DNA of 5,613 nt from Actinomycetes bacterium (lineage in GTDB: Bacteria; Actinomycetota; Actinomycetes; Actinomycetales; Cellulomonadaceae), in NCBI GenBank assembly GCA_023390875.1, contig JAEWCA010000407.1:1-5613 (forward strand), in the 5' to 3' direction. The translations under genes were made by a program, and so were the position numbers. Positions 1 to 4,680 of the stretch are shown here, in pieces (within the stretch, counting starts at the first letter, position 1; every line of letters starts with the position of its first letter). Under the pieces are notes generated by a model, which saw only the letters and a program-made list of their open reading frames with translations, searched no databases and was not told where the DNA came from.

Positions 1-485
1 ACCCCGACGCCGCCGCCGCGGCGCTCGAGCACGCGCACCGCGAGGTCAAGGAGACGCTCGCCGAGCTGCGCGACCTCGTCCGGGGCATCCACCCCGCCGT
101 CCTCACCGACCGCGGCCTGGACGCGGCGCTGTCGGCGCTCGCCGCCCGCAGCCCGGTCCCCGTCGAGGTCGTCGTCCCGAACGCGACGCTGCTCGGCACC
201 GCGAGCACGTCCGCGCAGGCCGCCGCGTACTTCGTGGCCGCCGAGGCGCTGACCAACGCCGCGAAGCACGCGCACGCGCAGCACGTCACGGTGGAGGCCG
301 CGGTCGTCGACGGCGTCCTGCGGCTCGTCGTGCAGGACGACGGCGTCGGCGGCGCGGACGCGCACCCGGGCAGCGGGCTCGACGGGCTGCGCAGCCGGGT
401 CGCCGCGCTCGACGGCACGTTCCGCCTGGAGAGCCCGGCCGGAGCCGGCACGCGACTGACCGTGGAGGTGCCGTGCGCATCGTGA
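1..485 (+). CDS. Sensor histidine kinase, NarL/DesK type, C-terminal part (5' partial)
   Basis: This is the C-terminal 160 residues of a two-component sensor kinase; the reading frame is open from base 3 and its start lies outside the window. In order it shows the end of the HisKA_3 dimerisation region with the typical segment LRDLVRGIHPAVLTDRGL (residues 22-39), then an HATPase_c domain. The N box is EALTNAAKHA (around bases 243-272), the G1 box is DDGVGG, and the G2 region is GSGLDGLRSRVAALDG. The phospho-accepting histidine itself is upstream of the window. The family autophosphorylates on His using ATP and passes the phosphate to a partner regulator. That partner is almost certainly the next gene, whose GTG start overlaps this gene by 13 bases. 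The sensor domain is not visible, so the signal is unknown; a PspC or transmembrane sensor region is possible. Kinase identity is secure. Confidence 0.95.
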   Translation, partial: PDAAAAALEHAHREVKETLAELRDLVRGIHPAVLTDRGLDAALSALAARSPVPVEVVVPNATLLGTASTSAQAAAYFVAAEALTNAAKHAHAQHVTVEAAVVDGVLRLVVQDDGVGGADAHPGSGLDGLRSRVAALDGTFRLESPAGAGTRLTVEVPCAS

Positions 486-1141
486 TCGCCGAGGACTCGG
501 TCCTCCTGCTCGACGGGCTCACGCGCCTGCTGACCGCGGAGGGGCACGAGGTGACCGGCTACAAGACGGCCGACGAGCTCGTCGCCGCCCTGGGCCCCGA
601 CGCCGACGTGCCGGACGTGCTGGTCACGGACGTCCGGATGCCCCCGACGCACACCGACGAGGGCCTGCGGGCCGCCGTCCACCTGCGCTCGCTGCACCCG
701 AGGCTGCCGGTGCTCGTGCTCTCGCAGTACGTCGAGCAGCGGTACGCGCAGGAGCTGTTCGCGGGCGACGTCCGCGGGCTCGGGTACGTGCTCAAGGACC
801 GCGTGGCCGACGTGGACGAGTTCCTCGACGCCCTCCACCGCGTCGCGTCCCGCGGCACGGTGATCGACCCCGAGGTCGTCGCCCAGATCCTCGCCCGGAC
901 CCGCAGGTCGGGTCTCGAGACGCTCACCCCACGGGAGCGCGACGTCCTCGGTCTCATGGCCGAGGGCCGCTCCAACACGGCGATCGCGGATCGCCTCGTC
1001 GTCGGCCTCCCGGCCGTCGAGAAGCACGTCACCTCGATCCTCACCAAGCTCGGCCTGCCCCCGGACAGCGACGACCACCGTCGCGTGCTCGCGGTGCTGC
1101 GCTGGCTCGAGCACAGCCCCTCGAACGGAGACCGGCCATGA
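473..1141 (+). CDS. NarL/FixJ-family response regulator (REC + LuxR HTH)
   Basis: A 222-residue DNA-binding response regulator. The receiver domain (about residues 1-120) has the acidic pocket E7/D8, the phospho-acceptor D53 in TDVRMP, the switch residues S84 and Y105, and K108 in VLKD. A LuxR-type helix-turn-helix follows at about residues 148-210, opening with LTPRERDVL (151-159) and with the recognition helix region ending in HVTSILTKLGL (185-195). The tail PPDSDDHRRVLAVLRWL is typical of an actinobacterial subgroup of NarL regulators. The GTG start is preceded by GGAGG (464-468) four bases away and gives the usual family N-terminus; it lies inside the end of the kinase gene, implying translational coupling. 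The last codons overlap the next gene as ATGA. The regulon cannot be read directly, but control of its own operon is common for such systems. Confidence 0.96.
   Translation: MRIVIAEDSVLLLDGLTRLLTAEGHEVTGYKTADELVAALGPDADVPDVLVTDVRMPPTHTDEGLRAAVHLRSLHPRLPVLVLSQYVEQRYAQELFAGDVRGLGYVLKDRVADVDEFLDALHRVASRGTVIDPEVVAQILARTRRSGLETLTPRERDVLGLMAEGRSNTAIADRLVVGLPAVEKHVTSILTKLGLPPDSDDHRRVLAVLRWLEHSPSNGDRP
1127..1130 (+). promoter_or_regulatory. Ribosome binding site of the DUF4097 gene
   Basis: GGAG lies seven bases before the ATG at 1138, inside the end of the regulator gene. It fixes that start and shows that the ATGA-coupled gene also has its own ribosome entry. Confidence 0.7.
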
Positions 1142-2004
1142 CCACCACGCTCGAGAACCCCGTGCAGTCCCCGCCGCCCCCCGCCCCGCGGTCGCCGAGC
1201 TCCCGGGCGCTCATCTGGACCGGCGGCAGCGTCGGCGGCCTCATGCTCGTCACGGGCGTGTGGAGCGCGACGGGCCAGCTCATCGCCGCGAACGCCGACG
1301 TCTCGTCGACCGCGCGGACCGAGACGTACGACGCCCAGCCGGTCGTCCGGCTCGTCGCCGACGGCGACGTCACGGTGACGACGGGTGGGTCCGACGTCGT
1401 CGTCCGGCGCGAGTCCCGCAGCGCGCTGTCGACGCCCCGGTACAGCTCGTCGGTCGTGGGCGACACGCTGCTCGTCGAGCACCGGTGCGACTGGTGGAGC
1501 CCCGGCGTCTGCACCGCGTCGCTCGTCGTGCAGGTGCCCGAGGGCACGGACGTCGAGATCGAGGCGTCCGACGGCGACGTGTCCGCGTCCGCCGTGCAGG
1601 GTTCGATCGACGCGCACACCTCCGACGGCGCCACCACGATCGAGAACGTGATCGGTGACGTCGCCGTGCACAGCGGCGACGGGCGCATCGAGGTCTCCGC
1701 GGTCCAGGGTGACGTCGACGTGTCGTCGTCCGACGGGCGCGTCGAGGTGTCCGAGGTGTCCGGCCGGGCCGACGTGCACTCGACGGACGGCCGGCAGGAG
1801 ATCTCGGGCGTCCGCGGCGACATCGACGCGTCCGCCTCGGACGGCGACGTCACCGTCTACGGCACGGGGGAGCCCGTGGCGCTCGACATCTCGGTGTCCG
1901 ACGGCCAGCAGACCGTCACCGGCCCCACCGACCCCAGCGCGAGCGTCCACGTCCGCATCCACACGAGCGACGGCAACGCGTCGTACCTCGGCCCGAACGG
2001 CTGA
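1138..2004 (+). CDS. Membrane-anchored DUF4097-type beta-solenoid protein
   Basis: A 288-residue protein with a short proline-rich N-terminal tail (1-23), one hydrophobic segment at about 24-51 (an anchor or uncleaved signal), and a large outside domain. From residue 142 the chain repeats every 18 residues with a loop SDG, GDG or TDG (D at 145, 163, 181, 199, 217 and 235) and alternating valines. This is the pattern of a right-handed beta-solenoid and matches the DUF4097 / putative-adhesin family (also annotated DUF4098). Further SDG turns occur at 254 and 277. C117 and C125 could form a disulfide outside the cell. It overlaps the response regulator by ATGA and is the last gene of the operon, so it is probably a structural or signal-modulating partner of the two-component system, by analogy with LiaF- or PspC-containing clusters. 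Its molecular function is not established. The family call is firm; the role is inference. Confidence 0.85.
   Translation: MTTTLENPVQSPPPPAPRSPSSRALIWTGGSVGGLMLVTGVWSATGQLIAANADVSSTARTETYDAQPVVRLVADGDVTVTTGGSDVVVRRESRSALSTPRYSSSVVGDTLLVEHRCDWWSPGVCTASLVVQVPEGTDVEIEASDGDVSASAVQGSIDAHTSDGATTIENVIGDVAVHSGDGRIEVSAVQGDVDVSSSDGRVEVSEVSGRADVHSTDGRQEISGVRGDIDASASDGDVTVYGTGEPVALDISVSDGQQTVTGPTDPSASVHVRIHTSDGNASYLGPNG
1561..1884 (+). repeat. Six in-frame 54-bp (18-residue) solenoid repeats
   Basis: Six consecutive units of exactly 18 codons (residues 142-249 of the DUF4097 protein) share the pattern x-x-S/T/G-D-G-x-x-x-x-x-V-x-G-x-x-D/A-x-x. Units 1 to 5 are the most regular; the sixth loses the Val-x-Gly step. 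The DNA is less conserved than the protein pattern, so these are old protein-level repeats rather than a fresh tandem duplication. Confidence 0.8.
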
Positions 2005-2027
2005 GCACCGTCGCCAGGCCCCGGAGC

Positions 2028-2045
2028 TCGGGCCCTAGGTCCCGA
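2028..2045. promoter_or_regulatory. 18-bp near-perfect palindrome, DosR/DevR-like operator candidate
   Basis: TCGGGCCCTAGGTCCCGA matches its own reverse complement at 16 of 18 positions, around a CCTAGG centre. It agrees with the published DosR/DevR box TTSGGGACTWWAGTCCCSAA at 15 of 20 positions by hand alignment, including both GGG/CCC arms. It lies 105 bases before the start of the secreted repeat protein and 24 bases after the stop of the DUF4097 gene, the usual side for an activator site. The mismatches fall in the inner A-C-T/A-G-T steps. Binding is inference; a chance GC-rich palindrome is the alternative. Confidence 0.4.
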
Positions 2046-2047
2046 CC

Positions 2048-2062
2048 GCCCGACGGCCGGGC
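2048..2062 (+). terminator. Possible weak terminator hairpin after the two-component operon
   Basis: GCCCG and CGGGC form a 5-bp stem with a 5-base loop, 44 bases after the DUF4097 stop. There is no U-run after it. GC-rich actinobacterial terminators often lack one, but the stem is short and could be chance. Confidence 0.25.
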
Positions 2063-2141
2063 TGGACAGACTGGTCGCAGTGGCGCGCCGAGGCGATGCC
2101 GACGACGGTCTCGGTCCGGTGCCCCGCTCAGGCAGGGGATC

Positions 2142-2145
2142 GGAG
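2142..2145 (+). promoter_or_regulatory. Ribosome binding site deciding the start of the secreted repeat protein
   Basis: GGAG four bases before the ATG at 2150, with a second purine run AGGGGA at 2134-2139, supports that ATG. The in-frame ATG at 2096 has no well-spaced site and would put 18 polar residues before the signal peptide. Confidence 0.6.
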
Positions 2146-2149
2146 CGAC

Positions 2150-3244
2150 ATGACGTCCCGCAGCACCGTCGGTGCCCTGACAGCCGCCCTGATCGTGGGC
2201 CTCCTCGGGGTCGTGTCCCCGATGCCCGCAGCCGCCACGGTCCCGCAGGGCGGCGTCGTCGACGACGGCCAGCGACCACGGACGGCCCCGTTCGGGAACT
2301 TCGAGGAGCTGGTGCCGGTCCGCAGCCCGCAGCCCGGGTTGGAGTACCGGGGCTGGGCGTGGGACCCGGACTCCCCGGCGCCCGACTCCCTCGCCGTCTA
2401 CGTCGACGGGTCCGGAGTCATCAGCGCCTCACCCACCACGGTCGTGCCCCGGCCCGACGTGGTCCTGGCCTACCCGGGCGCCGGCCTGCTCCGCGGGTTC
2501 GACGACGTCCTCGCGCTGCCACCCGGACCGCACACCGTGTGCGTCTTCGTATGGGACGTCGACATCGGGCAGGTGCCGATCGGCTGCCGGACCGCGACGG
2601 TGCCGAGCTCGCTCCCCGTCGGGCACTTCGAGCGACTGTGGTCGTCCGGCACCACCGTGACGCTCAGCGGCTGGGCGCTCGACCCCGACACGCCCCTCGG
2701 TCAGCCGGTCGACGTGCACGTCTACGTCGACGGCGCGTGGGGCGGAGCCACCCGGACCGGCGTCGTCCGCGACGACGTGGCCGCCGTCTACCCCGGCACG
2801 GGGAACCTCCACGGGTTCACCAAGTCGTTCACGGCCGGTCCGGGGACGCACCAGGTCTGCGTCTACGCCATCGACCCGACGACGCGGGGGAACACCCCGC
2901 TCGGCTGCGGGTCCGTGACGACGGGCAGCACGCTCCCGATGGGCAACTTCGAGTCGTTGACGGCGGCGGGGCCGACCGTGACGGCGTCCGGCTGGGCCCT
3001 CGACCCCGACGTCGCCGGCCCGATCGACGTGCACGTCTACGTCAACGGCACCTGGGGCGGCGCGGTCAGCACCACCGGTGTGCGTGCCGACGTCGGTGCG
3101 GCCTACCCCGGGACCGGCGACCTGCACGGGTTCACCCAGTCGTTCACGGCCGGACCCGGCACGCACCAGGTCTGCGTGTACGCGATCGACGACCCCACGA
3201 CGGGGAACACGCCCCTGGGCTGCCGGACGATCACCGTCGGCTGA
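2150..3244 (+). CDS. Secreted protein with three tandem ~100-residue modules
   Basis: A 364-residue exported protein. Residues 1-29 form a signal peptide: R4, a hydrophobic core from about 7 to 22, and a PMPAAA end with likely cleavage after A29. The mature protein is three copies of one module at 49-157, 158-264 and 265-364. Each runs G-N/H-F-E, then GWAxDPD, then V-x-V-Y-V-D/N-G, then a D-V-x-x-x-YPG step, then G-x-H-x-V-C-V and finally L/I-G-C. Each has two cysteines 15-16 residues apart (131/146, 237/253, 342/358), so one disulfide per module is likely. I recall the same module as accessory repeats in secreted actinobacterial proteins, including some wall amidases, but know no settled name or function. 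Here there is no catalytic domain, so an extracellular binding or structural role is only a guess. The start at 2150 is chosen for its ribosome binding site and because it begins the signal peptide; an in-frame ATG at 2096 is the alternative. Confidence 0.85.
   Translation: MTSRSTVGALTAALIVGLLGVVSPMPAAATVPQGGVVDDGQRPRTAPFGNFEELVPVRSPQPGLEYRGWAWDPDSPAPDSLAVYVDGSGVISASPTTVVPRPDVVLAYPGAGLLRGFDDVLALPPGPHTVCVFVWDVDIGQVPIGCRTATVPSSLPVGHFERLWSSGTTVTLSGWALDPDTPLGQPVDVHVYVDGAWGGATRTGVVRDDVAAVYPGTGNLHGFTKSFTAGPGTHQVCVYAIDPTTRGNTPLGCGSVTTGSTLPMGNFESLTAAGPTVTASGWALDPDVAGPIDVHVYVNGTWGGAVSTTGVRADVGAAYPGTGDLHGFTQSFTAGPGTHQVCVYAIDDPTTGNTPLGCRTITVG
2294..3241 (+). repeat. Three tandem protein modules (2294-2620, 2621-2941, 2942-3241)
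   Basis: Coding repeats of about 327, 321 and 300 bases. Copies 2 and 3 are close even as DNA (long matched stretches around the YVDG, HGF and CVYAID segments). Copy 1 is clearly more diverged: it lacks the HGF and YAID wording and carries WDVDIGQVPIGC instead. This suggests a recent duplication giving copies 2 and 3. Confidence 0.8.
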
Positions 3245-3245
3245 G

Positions 3246-3265
3246 GGACGTGACCGCCACCGTCC
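3246..3265. terminator. Possible terminator hairpin between convergent genes
   Basis: GGACG at 3246-3250 pairs with CGTCC at 3261-3265. The stem can be extended by two pairs with one bulged base, leaving a small loop. It sits directly after the stop of the secreted protein, in the 53-base gap to the convergent membrane gene. It has no U-run and only modest strength. Confidence 0.3.
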
Positions 3266-3297
3266 ACTGGAGTCCTGACCCGTCCGCCGCCGACTCG

Positions 3298-3702
3298 CTA
3301 CCCACCGAGCACGAAGGCAACCACTTCCAGCGCGACCGCCACCAGGAGCGCCAGGCCTCTGTGGCGGCGTGAGCGGTCCGCCGGCGGAGCGACTCGCGAG
3401 GACGTCCTCCGCCGTTTCCGCGTGTCCCGATCTGGTGGATACCGCAACGACCACGCACCGACGGCCAACGCGCCGACCGCGACGAGGACGGCCGGCGACC
3501 TCGACGTCGCCAGGACCATGACGACGCTCGACACGATCACGAGGCACGGGGGGACGAGCCACGTCGTCACGCCCAGACGTTCAGTGACCTGTCGATTGGG
3601 CGATCCAGCGCCGAGCGTGAACGTGTAGACGACGAGCATGCCCGCGCCCGCGAGGACGAGAGCCACGCTGCCGAGCTCCGTCATGCCAGCGTGCCCGTCC
3701 AT
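3298..3702 (-). CDS. Small membrane protein of unknown function
   Basis: I do not recognise a family. The 134-residue product is mostly hydrophobic, with membrane segments at about residues 10-30, 46-66 and 69-86, then a strongly basic, arginine-rich stretch (about 87-115), then a last hydrophobic segment 116-134 that ends at the C-terminus. The frame is coding-like: by hand count about 112 of 134 codons end in G or C, somewhat below the outer genes of the window. The start is uncertain. ATG at 3702 is preferred because a GATACT -10-like hexamer lies seven bases upstream, as in leaderless actinobacterial transcripts; ATG at 3684 gives 128 residues and removes only a polar tip. The frame is open back to ATG 3855, but that stretch has low third-position GC (about two thirds) and no domain. 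The gene converges on the secreted-protein gene. Confidence 0.65.
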   Translation of the reverse strand: MDGHAGMTELGSVALVLAGAGMLVVYTFTLGAGSPNRQVTERLGVTTWLVPPCLVIVSSVVMVLATSRSPAVLVAVGALAVGAWSLRYPPDRDTRKRRRTSSRVAPPADRSRRHRGLALLVAVALEVVAFVLGG

Positions 3703-3709
3703 GCCGTGA

Positions 3710-3715
3710 AGTATC
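3710..3715 (-). promoter_or_regulatory. Candidate -10 element for a leaderless start at 3702
   Basis: On the minus strand GATACT lies seven bases before the ATG at 3702, the spacing at which the A of the ATG would be the transcription start. It differs from the TANNNT rule at the first base, and no convincing -35 is seen, so this is weak. Confidence 0.3.
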
Positions 3716-3752
3716 GCCTGGTCGCACCGAACACCTGACGGCGTCCGCTGTG

Positions 3753-3769
3753 GCCCAGTTGCACCGGGC
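3753..3769 (-). terminator. Possible hairpin between the two small membrane genes
   Basis: On the minus strand GCCCGGT and ACTGGGC form a 7-bp stem with one G-U pair and a GCA loop; on the plus strand the same site has an A-C mismatch, so it favours minus-strand RNA. No U-run follows. It lies in the roughly 150-base gap (3703-3851) between the coding-like sequences, where I see no gene of its own. Confidence 0.3.
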
Positions 3770-3851
3770 TCAAGTCGAACGCCCCTGCCTCGCAAGGACG
3801 GCCCCGGCGAGGTCGTGGAGGACCGTGCAACACGCGGCTCATCCGGGTCGG

Positions 3852-4001
3852 TCATGCTCGGCAGACACGCTCGACGTCCAGGGAGCGGCAGTCACCCAGA
3901 TCGTCACCCAGCGTGGGCGCCACGCGTTCGTCGCGGGCGGCCTGCCGGACCAGGCGGATCCTGTCGCGGATCTGGTTGGCCCACTCGACGTCGTACTTGC
4001 T
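3852..4001 (-). pseudogene. In-frame coding-like continuation after the TAA of the upstream membrane gene
   Basis: Directly after the TAA at 4002-4004 the same frame continues for 49 codons (SKYDVEWANQIRDRIRLVRQ and onward) to a TGA at 3852-3854. By hand count 42 of the 49 codons end in G or C, and the composition (amphipathic, rich in Arg, Asp, Val and Leu) reads as protein, not as noncoding DNA. There is no plausible separate start codon or ribosome binding site at its head. I read it as the lost C-terminus of the preceding protein, cut off by a nonsense change, or reached by readthrough. The final TGA overlaps an ATG at 3855 as ATGA. Confidence 0.6.
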
Positions 4002-4412
4002 TTAGACCACCGGCTCGCCCGCCAGGCGGATCACGCGGCGCGATCGCGCGTCCACCACATCGACGGGGCACTCCTTCTCGAGGGCTGCGTGGCGCTCGGT
4101 CGTGTAACCCGCCGCGCGCTCCCTCCGTGTCCGCTTCTCGACAACCCGATCAAGGGGACTGAACGAGCCTCTACCGACAAGGAACGCACTCGAGATGAAG
4201 ACGACAAGTGCGACCCAGAAGGGCCACCCGTCGGGATTCGCGATCACGCCCGTCGTCGCGAAGGGAAACATCGCGGCCAGGACGACGAAGGCCGTCGCCC
4301 CTGCGCCGATCACGGCGAACGAGGCCAGTCGAAGGCTGCGCGCGGACGGCCCGGGCAGAAGTTCGCGTGGGATCTCCTGGTGCCAGGCCCTCTCGCCGAC
4401 TCCCTCAGCCAC
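4002..4412 (-). CDS. Small two-helix membrane protein of unknown function, probably truncated by an in-frame TAA
   Basis: I do not recognise a family. From a GTG at 4412 the product is 136 residues: a polar N-terminal part of about 27 residues, two membrane segments (about 30-52, containing FAVIGAGATAFVVLAAMF, and about 62-82, containing WPFWVALVVFISSAFLVG), then a charged soluble tail rich in Arg and Glu. The GTG has AGGA eight bases upstream; GTGs at 4454 and 4469 are alternatives but the codons there look noncoding. About 25 of 136 codons end in A or T, more than in the outer genes. The frame stops at TAA, an unusual stop here, yet coding-like sequence continues in frame for 49 more codons, so the intact protein was probably 186 residues. 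It lies just after the tRNA-Pro terminator on the same strand. The open frame also runs upstream through the tRNA, which is an artefact. Confidence 0.6.
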   Translation of the reverse strand: MAEGVGERAWHQEIPRELLPGPSARSLRLASFAVIGAGATAFVVLAAMFPFATTGVIANPDGWPFWVALVVFISSAFLVGRGSFSPLDRVVEKRTRRERAAGYTTERHAALEKECPVDVVDARSRRVIRLAGEPVV

Positions 4413-4502
4413 GGCACCGATCCTGGCACGTGAAGTGGATGACGAGGGGATCACCCAGTGCGTAGCCACCCAGGCGGGGTCGCGACGACGCCGCGGGCAA
4501 GC

Positions 4503-4548
4503 GAAAGGCCCCCTGGCGCGAGCGGACTCGCTGACCAGAGGGCCTTTC
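4503..4548 (-). terminator. Strong hairpin terminator of the tRNA-Pro gene
   Basis: GAAAGGCCCTCTGG on the minus strand pairs with CCAGGGGGCCTTTC over 14 base pairs with one G-U. The 18-base loop region holds its own stem, GCGAG-TCCG-CTCGC. It begins six bases after the mature 3' end of the tRNA. The AAAG...CTTT base gives a short T-stretch in the closing arm instead of a long U-tail. The symmetry could let it act on plus-strand transcripts as well. Confidence 0.8.
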
Positions 4549-4554
4549 ACACTG

Positions 4555-4628
<74 letters not shown>

Positions 4629-4640
4629 TGGAGCCCCGTA

Positions 4641-4646
4641 AGGATA
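4641..4646 (-). promoter_or_regulatory. Candidate -10 box of the tRNA-Pro promoter
   Basis: TATCCT on the minus strand ends 12 bases before the tRNA 5' end, which predicts a very short leader, as expected for a tRNA. A TTTCGT about 19 bases further upstream is only a poor -35. The whole promoter must fit in the 52 bases between the phosphoesterase stop and the tRNA. Confidence 0.45.
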
Positions 4647-4680
4647 GCCGACGGGTGCCCTCCAGACGAAACCGGATACC

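Noticed and set aside
559..1962. Long open frame of 467 codons on the minus strand
   Set aside because: It lies opposite the response regulator and DUF4097 genes, both of which have clear families. Its protein is low-complexity (Asp, Arg, Gly, Val) as expected for the complement of very GC-rich coding DNA.
2017..2032. CCCGGAGCTCGGG hairpin as terminator
   Set aside because: Only a four-pair stem, overlapping the stronger palindrome at 2028-2045, and with no U-run.
2063..2068. TGGACA as a -35 box for the secreted-protein gene
   Set aside because: It matches TTGACA at five of six bases, but no acceptable -10 box lies 16-19 bases downstream.
2080..3372. 430-codon plus-strand frame over the secreted-protein gene
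   Set aside because: An Arg/Pro/Gly-rich shadow in another frame, with no domain, and it runs through the stop of the real gene.
4230..4245. CGGGATTCG shared with the tRNA-Pro T-arm as a possible attachment-site repeat
   Set aside because: Only nine bases match, it lies inside a coding region on the minus strand, and no integrase is near; chance is the simplest explanation.
3750..4433. 227-codon plus-strand frame opposite the small membrane genes
   Set aside because: Composition is charged and patternless with no domain, while the minus strand shows hydrophobic membrane segments and higher third-position GC.
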